Shown here in pieces: positions 22,779 through 34,935 of a DNA stretch of 64,000 bases (position 1 is the first letter of the stretch; each line of letters begins with the position of its first letter). The notes under the pieces are model-generated. The model did no database searches, was not told where the DNA came from, and saw nothing but the letters and a program-made list of their open reading frames with translations. This DNA is from Apodemus sylvaticus (taxonomy: Eukaryota > Chordata > Mammalia > Rodentia > Muridae), in contig NC_067477.1 of assembly GCF_947179515.1 (NCBI RefSeq), forward strand, positions 69,816,801-69,880,800. The letters run 5' to 3'. The position numbers were made by a program, and so were the translations under genes.

Positions 22779-24897
22779 CCTTAAAATCTTACCTCCAATT
22801 ACTTTTCAAGTAATTTTTCTCCCATCAATTTGCCTATGCCTCCTTGCCCCCAGATAAGAGAATTTCCTACCATGAAGTCTTCATAAGCAAGACCTCAATG
22901 TGAAATGCCTTCCCTCATGTGTCCTTTTACTTGGGTGAAGCCAACCCCCCAGTTCCCCACTTCTGTCTGTATCTCTGACTGTGTATCACTGACCACCTTC
23001 CATTGGTACAGATACATCCATTCGGATACGTAAATTGTAGCCCCTTAAATAATCTTGAGCTCCTTAGGGTCGAGTCAGCTCCCAAGAATTCATGCTCCCA
23101 TTCATATGCCATAGTTACTTGACAACTTGATAGCTGGCATTTTAAAGGTTCACTCGACACATAACATGTCCTATTACATAATAAGCTGTTTAAATGTGTT
23201 TACGCCACAATACTCGTTACCTATAGTCTAGTCCAAAACAAGGCAGACACTTTTAGATCGCAGGGAAACCAAGGCAAGAAGACAATAATAGTGTTCATGA
23301 ATATGTATATAAAGTCTTTGTATCTTAGTACAACTCAATTTTGATGATACAAATATCTCTTCTATATCAATTGTAATGAATCTGCAGAGGTTTCAATCCT
23401 TTCTTGGTAGTCAGTATGTTGATTTTAATACTTTTTCCCACTGATATGCTGTTCAGTTTGATGGCTGTCTGAGGGGTCACTTTCTTTTGAAGACACAGTC
23501 ACTAGTAGGCTGCCTTTCCTCTAGTCCCACACCCACGTGCAGATGCACAACACTTTTGGCCACAAAAGAAAGGAGGAGATGAAGATGGGAGGAAGACAGG
23601 GTGAGAGGCAGTAGGGAGCTTAAAGGAGGTAGTGGTGGGTAGATATCATCAAAATACATTATATAAGTACAGGAAATTTTAAAGAATAAAATGATATTAA
23701 AATAAGATGTCCTCATTATGTCCTCATTATACAGAGGCTGAAAATCTCATACATATTATTTTGAATTTAAATCTGAGTAGTCTATTGTATTCTTTATATC
23801 TTGTTTTTTAAATAGCTGCTACATAAAGATTACAATTATGTGTAAAGTGTCTTTATGAGGATCATTTGTGGCATACCTTCCTAGCACTCAGACTTGTGCA
23901 TTTTTTTGTATTTAACTTGTCTGTTGTATTTGTGTTTGGGCTCTCAATTTCCTTTCTCACAGAGAAGAACAGCTCCTCTTTTTGAATCCATGCCATCTTA
24001 TTCCACAACAAAACATCCTCTAAGGCAGCCCTTGGGGCGAGAGAAATACACTGTGGGACAGTGTCAGGCAAACAGACCTCGGATGTCAGGCATGCAGGCT
24101 TCAGAGTCCAGCTCTTGTGAAACTAGAGAATGTAATAGCTTCAGAAAGCTCCCCCAGCCAGTTGCAAATGACATACCAATATTAAATTGAGCATGACATT
24201 TTTTGAGAGAGGAAATTACACAGCAGATATATAGCTGCTAAAAATTATGGGCATTTTATAGGGCAAAGGCTCATTTTTAATAAAGAACTGAAATAATGAC
24301 TTTAAGTTTGAGCAATTAGTAGGAGTTTAAGGTACAATGGTTTCCAATTAGACTTACGCACATGGCAGGAGAACCCAAACGGGTCTCTGATTTGCTACTA
24401 TGAGTCCACACCAGTTTTAAAGGAAAGAGACCTGAAATCTCCACTCATACATAAATGTGAAATGATGAAATTCAATTAGTATGTTTTTGCATTGATTGAC
24501 TATATCAATTCATGACCATAAATAATAATGAGGCAATATTTTGTTTCCTCTGTATTTGCTACATACAAGGTTTGTAACTTCAAAGCAAGATACAAACCTG
24601 ACACTTCTGTCAACTTTATTGTGGTCTACAAGGTAAAGATCGCTATCCTTACAGATAATAGATGAGGAAATTGGCACACAACCCTTACTTACTGATCAAT
24701 AAAAGAAACAGGAAAAAATAACCAAACATAGTACCGAAACTGTCAGTGGTAGAATACTTGATATTGAGGGCTACCATGGACCACTTAGCAGGGCAACTGT
24801 TTCAGGTCTTAATGAATGATACACAAAGTTACATGAGAGAAATTAGTGTTGGATTAAGAAGTTTTAGAGACAGGCAATCGGAAAGAGGAATCTGAAG
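22779..24897. other. Unique sequence
   Basis: No transposon recognised. An 11-bp direct duplication (atgtcctcatt twice) sits near 23706-23728. The block at 24180-24360 is A/T-rich, with TAATTA-like and CAATTAG motifs. The open frames here are all shorter than 100 codons and unrecognised. Confidence 0.4.
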
Positions 24898-25078
24898 AGG
24901 GGTCTGAAGAGGTGGCTCAGTGGTTAAAAGCACTCGTTGCTCTTCCAGTTGCCACATGGTAGCTCACTACTGTCTATAACTCTACTTCCAGAGGCCCCAA
25001 CACCTTCAGACATACATTCAAGCAATACCAATGCACATAAAATTTATAAGAAATAAAAGACATTAAAGAAAAAAAGAG
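24898..25078 (+). repeat. B2-family SINE
   Basis: The tRNA-derived head 'tctgaagaggtggctcagtg' and 'agcactcgttgctcttccag' precede 'gccacatggtagctcac', 'acttccagaggccccaacac' and an A-rich tail ending aaagaaaaaaag. It is moderately diverged. Confidence 0.75.
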
Positions 25079-25364
25079 AAAGGTGAGCCACTCAGAGGAC
25101 TGGGCTGAGTGCACTTTAGTAGAGAGTAGTTTTATTCATTGGAAACAATTTCATCTGGTGACAAGGTTGCCACTTTCTTTAAGGAATGTCTTAATGGAGA
25201 TGTCTCTGGTCTGATACAATAGTAATAAGTACAGGGTGAGGACTTTCCTCTTAAGGAATGTTGTGTGCGTTTATACAAACCAGGAAACAAATGAATGCTT
25301 CACAGAATAACCCAGCTCCTTGACATTTCTAAGAGAAGGCATGCAAACCAGGTAAGAGGCAGGC

Positions 25365-25461
25365 GGGAAGCAGAACCAGCCTGGGCTGGGAAGCAGAACC
25401 AGCCTGGGCTGGGAAGCAGAACCAGCCTGGGCTGGGAAGCAGAACCAGCCTGGGCTGGGAA
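25365..25461. repeat. 23-bp minisatellite, four perfect copies
   Basis: Units at 25365-25387, 25388-25410, 25411-25433 and 25434-25456 are identical. Each starts gggaagcagaaccag and ends cctgggct. A broken fifth start (gggaaa) follows. Because 23 is not a multiple of three, each frame passes through all three readings. The frames on both strands (25295-25570 plus, 25271-25465 and 25300-25566 minus) are open only because the unit lacks stops. Confidence 0.97.
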
Positions 25462-25951
25462 ACATAAGAGCATGAGTCCGTGCTTTTCCTTCTCCAGGGA
25501 GGCCAGCAGCACTTGGAGGATACGGGTTCCTATTTGGGAAGTTAAGGATAGAAGAGTGAGAATCACTTAGGCCTCTGTTGCTGAGGGAGTTGGCACATAC
25601 AGGCAGGGCAGTGATGTGAAATGTGAGGAAAGAGAAATAGAAATGTAGTTATTACGTCATTACATATCCAACAAGTAAAGTTAGATATCAATAGTATAAA
25701 AAAACAAAAACCTGGCAGTCTAATATGTGGTCAAAGGAGACTGAACTAAAGATGTAGACTTCTGAAGGAAGATGTATGTGTCTAAGAGTAGATGATTCAG
25801 ATCCATTACCAAAGGGTTACAGAAAAAAAAAGCCTTCAACAAAAAGAACCTGTAAAGTGAAAGAACCAAAAGAAAATTACAATGATGTGCTGCATATAAT
25901 CTCTATGGGGAAAATGGCTTTTACAGCCCCTGGTGATACAAATGATTTCAG
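25462..25951. other. Unique sequence
   Basis: No repeat recognised. The frame at 25776-25961 has no recognisable product. Confidence 0.4.
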
Positions 25952-26290
25952 TGTAGTTTGAATGGTGGTGTCCCACCCCATCTGTATTAAGATTTAATCC
26001 CCAGTGCAACATAAGCTTGGTCTGTAAGTAATAAGGGCTCGGCATCCTCCCAGGGGGACTCACGGTTGAGGGAGGGCACCCATTCTCCCATGGCTTCCAC
26101 AAGTTGGAAGAGTGTTCCTGCTCCAGTGGGCACAGCAACAAGGTGCTGGTTTGAATATGGAGAATGTGCCCTTATTACAGAGCAAGCCTCCCAGTGCCTT
26201 ATCTTAAGTGTCTCAGCCTCGGTGAGAAGTAAATAGCTGTTCTCTATAAATAGTGTCTCAGGTACTCTGGTGCAGCAGTACAAATGACCT
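25952..26290 (+). mobile_element. MLT1-like MaLR LTR, ancient
   Basis: It begins tgtagtttgaatggtggtgt and carries 'tttaatccccagtgcaacat', a central region with 'cccatggcttccac', and the telling 3' end 'ctctataaatagtgtctcag' followed by 'gtactctggtgcagcagtac'. This matches the ending of mammalian MaLR LTRs (…ccagtctcaggtat…atagcagc…). It is heavily diverged with no internal sequence. Confidence 0.5.
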
Positions 26291-26458
26291 AGAGGTCCTT
26301 GTGGTTTGGAGTACACTATCTGCAACAAGAAGACCCCTCAACTACCATGATGACAATGCCATGCCAAAACACTCAGAAATGTCAAGAAAATGTGAAGCCT
26401 GCAGTCTTGTGACACATGAAATAACCATGGCAGACCTGTTTTCGATGGAGAGTGGTTA

Positions 26459-26560
26459 GGGCTTGGAGAGATGGATAAGGTGGATACTCAGTAGTATATA
26501 AGTGTGGGGTACTAGACACCCATGGTAGGACCTATTAAAATACATGATAAAAGGCAAGGA
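26459..26560 (+). repeat. tRNA-derived SINE remnant (B2/B3 group)
   Basis: The head 'gggcttggagagatggataa' is typical. The rest (catggtaggacctatt, then an A-rich end) is degraded. Confidence 0.4.
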
Positions 26561-27880
26561 GGGATATTGGATGAATTCCCATGATAAAGCAGTGCCATGC
26601 CAAATACCAAGGCCAACTCGAGTTGCCTCTGTAGCCCAAGTGAAGTTTGAAGTCTAGGTACTATTGATAATTTTCTTCCTTTATATGTCTCAATAACTTA
26701 AAACTAATTTTATTACCCTCCTTTCGAGAGTCACAGGATTACATTTATGAACACATAAAAAGAACATTCTTGATGCTATCAAGTCCAGTTGTCCTATTAA
26801 AGTTTTGATATTTTGTTTTCAAAGTATTAGAAACCTAGTCATAGTCTGGGTTAAGAAAGGTGAAATCTTACTCCATTTCCGTAGAGAAACCTGTTTCAAT
26901 TAAAATGCATTTCAGCTGATAATTGATTCACTTTTATTTTAAAGCCAACATAAGGTTTTGTAAACTAATTGTGTCTAGCATTTAGAAATCATGATGAGTT
27001 TATGTCCTTAAAAGCCTTATCAGGATGTGTTAGTATTCGTGCAGAGTCGGTGGAGCACAGAGAACACTGGATGCACACGTTAGCACTGCCTGTGACCCGA
27101 AGGCAGTCGTTCTGTTTAAGAGAGGAAGAGCTCACACAGGCTACCTGTTTTTAATCTCTAAACTTTCTAGCTTGGAGACAAATTTAATCTACAAAACTGC
27201 AATAAATCTGTAATCTATAGATGATTAACTCAGGATCCTTGTTAAGAAGAAACAAGAGTCCTCACAAAGATCTAGTTTCAAAAATGAGCTACAGAAACAG
27301 TGAACAGAGCTTGGCAACGCACTTTAGTGATAGCTCGTTTGTAACAAACCAATTTAAAACTAACCTGGGATGAAATGCTTTGAATTCTTTATATGATTCT
27401 AATAAAATTTGGGTCACTTAACAAGGGAACTGCATATAATAACCATAACTTATTTAAAGTGATTTACTTATTTTTACATATTTGTTCTATGGTGGCATGC
27501 TAAAACTTACAGTGTATTGATTCATGTTTATAAGAATAAAGGATTAATGATTCATAGTGAGGAAGGCATACCTATAGATTTATAAATGACAAATACAAAA
27601 TAAAAACAAAAAAAATGCCAGGATATATTGCAACCTTTCAGTTCATACCCTAGAAATATAAAGAAAATTCTAGAAATCTACTATAAACTTAGCAACAGAG
27701 TTAAATGCAAACTAAGTTTCAGTGTGCATTCCTCTGGCCGGTTGGCATACATAATAGGAAAATGCGAGAGACTAGGTTAAAGAGTCTAAAAGGATTTTAA
27801 CCTTAAATTTGACAGAAGTTAAATGGCTGTGACACCGGGCTCCCTGCTTTATTCCAACTAGTAATCCACCCTCAAAGTTC
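26561..27880. other. AT-rich unique sequence
   Basis: No repeat recognised. The frame at 26969-27154 has no recognisable product. Confidence 0.4.
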
Positions 27881-28350
27881 CTGTCAGGTAAATGACCTTG
27901 TATTTCATTAACTGATAATTAAATGGATTTATTCCACTAACGGTTTTAATTAAAATGCTAGAAATATTGATTACCCCTCTCATCCTTATTCCCCCAGATG
28001 AAAAAAAGGTTTTAGGAATGTTTATTTAGAGAAGACAGAGAATTAAATTAGATTGAATCTCTGTGAGACCCGAAGACTGCCTCTTTCATTTCTGCTGCTC
28101 AAGCAGAAAAAGGTTTCAATTTTTTGATGTTTGATTAATTATTTTGAAATCCATTTATGCTTACCTTGGTGTTTAATTAAAAATGTCATTTTTAGCATAA
28201 TTAAATTGGCTATCTGTGGAAGACTAACTTCAAACTTATATTTTAAAAATTCGATGCCCCCCCCCACACACACTTTTTCTTTCGGTAAAAGAAACTTTTT
28301 AGTTATTTGCTTTACTGGGGACGGCGCCACCTCATGAATGGGAAAGCAGA
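27881..28350. promoter_or_regulatory. Candidate conserved noncoding element with clustered homeodomain-type motifs
   Basis: Five ATTA/TAAT-core sites of the TAATTA type fall within about 300 bp: near 27915, 27946, 28133, 28172 and 28197. The block lacks recognisable transposon sequence and has a pyrimidine-rich run at 27975-27995. This resembles developmental enhancers, but conservation cannot be tested here. The overlapping frames at 28131-28337 and 28139-28330 are on opposite strands and look accidental. Confidence 0.3.
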
Positions 28351-28742
28351 ATTGCTGAGCCTACTCAGATTCCCACTTCTGAACCTTGGGCTGAATGTGC
28401 TCATGACTTTTAAGTCAATGTTTCTGGCTTTTAAGCCATTAGTGACTCATTCATTTTATCAAGCACAGGGAATGCTCTTGTGAATGTGTGGCACTACATA
28501 AGGTTTATACTAAAATATGTCCTAGATGCTTTCGACAGCTCTGATTCAAGTATGTTAAGATACAGTTTGTTACCACCAGGTTTATCGAAACCCATTCAGG
28601 TAACTGGAAACCATTCTTGCTAAATTCCAGCCCCGATAATGACAGAGACGGAAGGGAGGTAAACTGGAAAGAAGAAGCCGTGCTGGCTTATGGTGCCTCA
28701 CAGAAGGCATGCCCTTCCAAGCGGCTCACCAAAAATGGCTAG

Positions 28743-28946
28743 TCTGAAAATGATTACTAATCAAACATAGGTTGTCAGTGTCATTATATCTTTCAAGATG
28801 ACAAGAAAAAGTATGCATGTGTACCCTAAAAGACACTTAAGCCCTAAAAAAGACAAATTATGATGTACTGAATTGTAAGTAGCAGGAGTTTTTGTAGTCT
28901 TTAGATTAGCTATTCCCCCTTTTCCATTTACAATAACACAAATGTC
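28743..28946 (+). repeat. Large inverted repeat, left arm
   Basis: The core arm is 28762-28946 (185 bp), from caaacataggttgtcagtgt to acacaaatgtc. It is the reverse complement of 29241-29429. A weaker outer extension shares tctgaaa (28743-28749 against 29436-29442). By hand I count about a dozen substitutions and three or four small indels, so identity is roughly 90%. I do not recognise the arm as any known SINE, LINE, LTR or DNA transposon. Confidence 0.93.
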
Positions 28947-29240
28947 TGCTTTTTTTCAAGTAGTTTTGAGTTATTAGCTTCCACACAAAGAAACAGTACA
29001 ACCTCAGAAGCAAGCGACAGAAATCCAGTCTTACTTGTGAGACATTTTGCTATCATTTTAAAACTCAAAGCACCTAGACTTTAACATACTATTCTAAAAT
29101 GTCTATTTTGAAAGTAACACTTACTGAGTCTCCCTTTAGCAAAATCTGCCATGTAATAGTGTGGACTTACTGAAGTCACAGGAATAGAAGACATTTAACT
29201 CTCTCCATTGTGACTACTGCAGCCTCAGTACCCTGCAGCG
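28947..29240. other. Spacer between the inverted-repeat arms
   Basis: 294 bp of unique sequence with no long reading frame. It has no similarity to the arms that I can see. A ctgcagcctcagtaccctgc stretch next to the right arm contains a short internal palindrome. Confidence 0.7.
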
Positions 29241-29442
29241 GACATTTGTGTTATTATAAATGGAAAAGGGGGGAATAGCTAATCTAAAGACTCTACAAAA
29301 ACTCCTACTAGGTACAATTCAGCACATCATAATTTGTCTTTTGGGGGGGCTTAAGTGTCTTGTAGGGTACACACACATACATTTTCTTGTCATCTTGAAA
29401 GATATAATGACACTGACAACCTATGTTTGAACTAGTTTCAGA
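29241..29442 (-). repeat. Large inverted repeat, right arm
   Basis: The core arm is 29241-29429 (189 bp), starting gacatttgtgttattataaa and ending cctatgtttg. The longest identical blocks with the left arm are near 29372-29429, where the outer 50-60 bp are almost perfect. The differences are concentrated at g-runs (29344-29350) and a CA-rich stretch. Confidence 0.93.
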
Positions 29443-29781
29443 AAGGGTTGGTTCTAAAGAGGTGTTTGCTTAAAAACTAAAGCATAGTTCATGCAACTTT
29501 GCACACTAGCATTACTGGGGCACAATGGTCCACAAATACCAACGTCTCATTCTCAATTGCTAAAGATATTTGAGTTCTTAGCATCTATATCACGTAAAGC
29601 CAACATTCATTAGTTAACATTTGAAAGTCTCATCTCAATCTTCTAAATTTATTCAAAGACTATTATGAACCATTGGTGGAGCTGTATCCTATTTTTGTCA
29701 TGGGAAGAAAATCCTGGCAGAAGGTTGTGTGTCAGGATGCTGAATTTAAAAGCTGGAAATACTACTTAGAACAGCTTAGTT
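29443..29781. other. Unique sequence
   Basis: No repeat or exon recognised. Confidence 0.4.
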
Positions 29782-29959
29782 GGGGGCTCTAATGATGGCT
29801 CAAAGGTTAGGAGCACTGGCTACTCTTCCAGAGGTCCTGAGTTCAATTCCCAGCAACCACATGGCGGCTCACATTGATCTGTAATGTAATCTGATGCCCC
29901 CTTCTGGTGTGTTGGAAGAGAGCAGCAGTGTGCTCACATACACAAAATAAATAGATCTT
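29782..29959 (+). repeat. B2-family SINE
   Basis: The head 'gggggctctaatgatggctc' leads into 'agcactggctactcttccag', 'aggtcctgagttcaattccc', 'agcaaccacatggcggctca', 'gatgcccccttctggtgtgt' and an 'aaataaatagatctt' tail. This is the best preserved B2 in the window. Confidence 0.88.
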
Positions 29960-32900
29960 ACCTGCTCAGTCTTCCTATTAAAGGTGGGGTGGAAAAGAAC
30001 TGGGTATTTTCTTTGTTTGCATTCCAGGTCTGCATTTTTTTCTTACCAGTAAAAGGAGGCATACATACAATGATATACCTTATTTTTCTCATCTATCAAA
30101 TGGGAAGAAACAGAAAAAGAAGGCTGGAGCCTTTGTGAAAATACTGGCCTCGAAAGTCATAAAGGCTGTTAGCAAAATGATAATTATTATCAGAGGTTCA
30201 ATTTGAATAGAGCAAGGACTCATAGATAAGGGCAGTTAGCCTGGACTATCCTGCTTGAAAATGTCACATTTCTTTTTCATAACAATGCAAACAGCCTGCC
30301 ACATCTACCGTTTCTGGTATTTAAACAACAGCTACTTGTCAGAATTACCAATAATTCTATTGCAATTATATACATTTATTTCCTTGACTATTGTTTTGAA
30401 GGATAGTGCCACAGCATGCCCTCAGATAAAGATGGAAATATTTCCAAGTCACCAATAGAGTTTTATTGCTTTTTCCTATGAACTTTAAGGAACTAGCCAA
30501 GATGAATAACTTCATTTTTAACACTGATATGTGACATATTTTAACCTGTCTACATACAAAAGTGTGCTGTTAGCAATGCAACTTTCTTCCAGCGTGCCAT
30601 GAATCACCGTGGCCCTCCCCCTCCCCCTCTCCCACGCACCGTTGCCACTTGCCTTACCTTCAGCGCTTTTGCTAGATTTCAATGAAGATGGAACTAGAGG
30701 GCACACATTAGAATTTTATATCAGTTCAAGAAGGGAAGAAAAGAAAGACATATGAAGCCAGAATGACATTCATTGAAGGTTCCCTAGGGAAGATAACACA
30801 TGTTTTTGTCTCTCACCTGCTAGGCATGCTAAATCAGTGCAATGATAAGCTAATTTATGAAATATATTTCATTGAAACCTGGACATCTTTACTGTTGCTA
30901 GTGCAGCCATTAGAATTTCAGGAATAGCAGCAGCCTAATTTTTAAAACATAGGGGATGTGGGTTTTCTAATATCAGGCTTGTGATAGATCATACACACAG
31001 CTTCAGAGCATCAAGTAAGATAATTGCTAGTGTAGTTAGTTAGCCTAGACTCGGAATCTTCCTGCCTTCCTGAAACTTCTCATACCCATGTTAAATACCA
31101 TTATTTTCATTCCAATGCCAAAGTATTTGGGTTTTAGTGAATCTAAAACCATATAAATATATCTTGTGTGTTATTAGATGCCCTCCATATACAACTGCCA
31201 TTACATCCTTAACTGACCCTTGACCATGCTATTGCTCAAGGTCCACACCTGCATTTTTGATCTGTCTTGTCAGTGTGTAGCCTTTGCCCACTTTTCTTCT
31301 GAATTGTGACTTTAAGGCAATTACAACCAGAAAAGTGAGAGCCAGAGGTAACAGATAGGACTCGAGAGATATGTGGTCCAACATTTCCAGGTGGGAACCA
31401 TTAAAATACAATGTCATCATGGTAGCCTCTGAAGCCAATCCTGTTCATTAACAACAGAGCAGATAGTTTTTCATAGAATCAATGCCTTCTCCAAGGAATG
31501 ACAAATTAAATGTGGATCAAATTAAAAGCATCTAAGCATAAAATTAGAGACAAAATAAGCATTTTTTCCATTAAAAAGTGTTATTCAGCCTTGTGTGGTA
31601 TTTTTCCCAGACTCCTTCTTGCCTTACCCTGATCTCCCTGACAGGTGCCCAAGGATTATATACAAACAGCCTCTGCCTCTCCTACCATCTGCAGACTCAC
31701 TGAAACCAGCACAGCCCTGTTTAAGGCAGGGAAGTTATCAACATAGGAGTAAGTTCCCCTGTCACCCATGATAGACACTGTCATCAAGAGACGTGGAGTC
31801 AGAGGAGGCCAGTTATAGAAGAGAGAGATGTCTGTTTACCCACAAATATATTGGCAATCAGCAATGGTGGGGAAGGAAGTGCACAAACATTACTGATAGC
31901 TTGATAGCATTTAAATAAAATATTCAGGGTAGAAAATCTCCTCAGTGCCGCCTTGCTCTTGTAAGTGTGCTCCTTACAGAATGAAATACCTTTCTTTGAT
32001 AAGTAAATAATTTGTCCAAATAATTTTTCATTTAATAACTCAATTTCTCTATGCATAGAGTCAAATATTAAGTAGAATCTCAGCTTTAAGATCAGCTCAC
32101 TGTTGAAACTTACTACTTTTTTTTTTAATTTGCTGGGTGGCAGTAACATTCTAAGTTATGAGCAAATAACACAAGACATAGCTATGTTACAGAAACAAAC
32201 CTATAACTGGATGTGTCTGCCTAGTCAATCTGTGTTTGAATGACTTGGTTTACATAAACACACTCTGTTGCAAGCCAGAGCATCCTGACAGCTTTTCAGC
32301 AGAAAGGAGACCTCACAACAAAAACAGAAGGGATCTTTTTATTGGATGAGCAGGTGGAGAACTATTGAGAGAACTGGGTGAGGTGCAGGAACTAGGAAGG
32401 ATAGAGAGATGGTCAAAACATAATTTCCATGTGTTTAAAAACACGGGCATTTCAGGATGTGAGAGTTGACAAGAAGGAAAAGAAAGAAACAGAAACAGAA
32501 GCAGAAAAAAATCAGGAGGCTAAGGGATTTTTTTTTCAGTGTTGATCCCCAAAATCAAGAAAACTAAGGCTAGCCAAAGCCTGTTCCACAGACTTTGTTC
32601 CACTTTATAGCAAGCTAGGAGAAAATTCAAGTGCTTAAAACCTTTGTACTTCCTAGCCCAGCAGAGCTCACAGGAGCAGCCTAGAAACAAACCCCCCTGG
32701 GCAGTATTCACAAGGAGATCAAATGGATGTCTCAAGAAACCAGCAGTATGTGAGAGTTTCTTTGCTCCAAGGTCACCAGATATAACCTAGCCAGATTAGA
32801 AATTACTGACAGCTCTTTTCTCTGATGTTGCCTTGAAAACACTTGATGGGAGGACAGACGACCTTCACGGAGTCACTTCTCTGGACATTGTTAGACAATT

Positions 32901-33647
32901 TTGGAATAGCAACTTCTCATCTCTAATACTTTTTCAAATTTTAAAGATTGCCCCTGAATCCTTCTGGAGATGCATGTGTGTGTGTTGGGGTGGGGTGAGG
33001 GGGAAACAGGACCCCTGATGCCTTTGTGTCACTGGGGTCAATAAAAGATCACCCAGCTAAAGAGACCATTTGACACCAAATGATCTGTAGGAAATGGTCT
33101 AAGTCAGCAGCCATTTCATTCCCAGGGATGTGCACAGCAGTTTCCATACGTCAAGTGTATGTGCTCTGTGTACATGCGTACATGCCTGAGCCATGTGGGA
33201 TTCATCAGTATTTCAGTCTCAGCTGAGTATGACATGAGAAAAGAAGGGGAATGAGTCAGGTAACTGCCGCCAACATTACCAATATCTTAAGCCCAAGGAA
33301 GAAGGTATAACCAGTGGTGAATAACTGTGTGCATTTGTAACTCTTATTTCAGAAGGCTTTGCTCTGAGCTGAGAATTGAGACTATGAACTAAGTGTCTTA
33401 CAATTCAAATGTCCACTTAAATGAAGGCCTGCTCTTTTTATTTGCATATTTCTCCATGATGATATAAGTTATATAAGGAGAACCTATGGATCTTCTTTAA
33501 AAGACTCATAGTTAAGAATCATAAAAAAAAGAACAGAGAAATAAAAACAAATAAAAAAGGTGTGACCTAAAAAGAATCTATGACTACAATGAAGAAAAAA
33601 TGTATAAGGGAAGGAAAAGGAAGAACAAGAATCAGAGATGTAGATGT
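29960..33647. other. Unique AT-rich stretch
   Basis: Over 3.6 kb without a confidently recognised repeat. A MIR-like scrap (ctcatctatcaaatgggaag, 30088-30107) is possible. Purine-rich AGAAAC repeats occur at 32470-32510. A G-run cluster lies at 32977-33005. The frames, including 31799-32149 reverse (116 codons), match no known protein and lack exon signals. Confidence 0.4.
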
Positions 33648-33674
33648 GGGTGGGGTGGGGGTGCTGGCAGGGGT
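33648..33674 (+). other. Potential G-quadruplex motif
   Basis: Four G-runs (ggg, gggg, ggggg, gggg) are separated by loops of one, one and eight bases. They lie on the plus strand in otherwise AT-rich DNA. Confidence 0.6.
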
Positions 33675-34579
33675 GAGGTTGTTGTTCAATAGCACGATGT
33701 TTGCCAGCTCAAAGCCCTGGCTTCTAAATGAATAATTCCAGAAAAGAAGACTGACTCCTGTTCTAGTAGACTCCTCCATTCAGAAACTGGAAGACTTCTA
33801 ACGTCTACTAAGACAATGCAATGGTGAGAGGCCCTTTTAAGAAATTGGGGCGCTAATCTTCATGATGCTTATTTGGTAAGCATTATATTGAAAGGTATAG
33901 ATTTGTTCTAGCTGCCCCAGGAAGCCTTGACTCGCCCTCTTCTATTTTCATGAAAAGTTTTTTCATCCTAATGAAAACATTCTACTACTCCATAACACTT
34001 TAATTGTATTGTCAATTTTCTCATCATGTGGTATTCCCTTGGTATAGTCTTAACAGTGAAGTACTTTAATTGTACCTCATATACGGAGCGTGTGTACTTT
34101 GTAATGGGAAATACCTGAGTAATGCTAAATTTTTGTGCATCAAAATGAAAACGTATCTCTACGTATTCAAAATAAGGTTCACTGGTGGCTCACTGAACAC
34201 TTACAAAGGATTCACTAATATCTGAAGCTATTATAACCTCCTGAAGGTCACAGTAAGTGGAGTGTTTTTCAAATGCCCCCACTTCGGTGAGTGACTAGGA
34301 TAGACTTCCCATTTGTTGCTGACTGCACCCCCACCCAAGTCCACTTAAAAATGAAATGCTTGGTTTTAAGGGCATTTCTCCCTACTTAAAAAAAAAACAA
34401 AAAACAAAAAAAAATCAACTGTGGATGGAAAAAAAATATGTACAGCTGCCAAGTATGTGTAAGTTCAAAAGTTTTCTTATTGCCTGAAATAGAGATGCAA
34501 GAAATTACATTAAGGTTTTAAACAGAAACAGAAGTTTTCAGACAATGTAGATCAAAATCTATTAGAGATAAAATTGTTT
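33675..34579. other. Unique sequence
   Basis: An A-rich low-complexity block occurs at 34387-34415. Nothing else is recognised. Confidence 0.4.
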
Positions 34580-34935
34580 TGACAAAAACTGTGTAAATAC
34601 AATGCCACTGGCCGCAAGCCTGTTATTGAATGCAAGTGGAAAATGAGACGAAGGCTCCTGAAGGGGCACTGCTAAAGTGACACAGAATAAACACAGGCAT
34701 TTCGGAATAATTTTTCACATTAATTATGTTCTCTTATCGTAGATGTATAACTAGCCAAGTATAACAGCAATAACAAGATAGCACCGAAGCTATTTTACAA
34801 ACAGGAAGAAGCAAATAAAATAATACTGATATGCTAGTTATTAGATTACTAGCCTTTTATCTTGTGAAATAGCTTCCCCGAACAGAAAGACTATATTAAT
34901 CATTTCTGTTCCCCCAAGTAAATGATATTGCATTT
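34580..34935. promoter_or_regulatory. Candidate conserved noncoding block
   Basis: This is a repeat-free, stop-rich block with a cattaattatg motif near 34719, several short AT-core motifs, and otherwise mixed composition. It is suggested only by texture, and the assignment is weak. Confidence 0.18.

Noticed and set aside
25365..25461. CRISPR-like array
   Set aside because: The repeats are directly adjacent with no spacers, and the DNA is mammalian.
25271..25570. Three frames (both strands) over 25.3-25.6 kb with repeating peptide units
   Set aside because: They result from a stop-free 23-bp minisatellite. A 23-bp period shifts frame every unit, which a protein repeat would not do.
24898..29959. 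tRNA genes inside the B2/ID-type elements
   Set aside because: The tRNA-like heads belong to SINEs. They lack a complete cloverleaf and are diverged in the pol III boxes.
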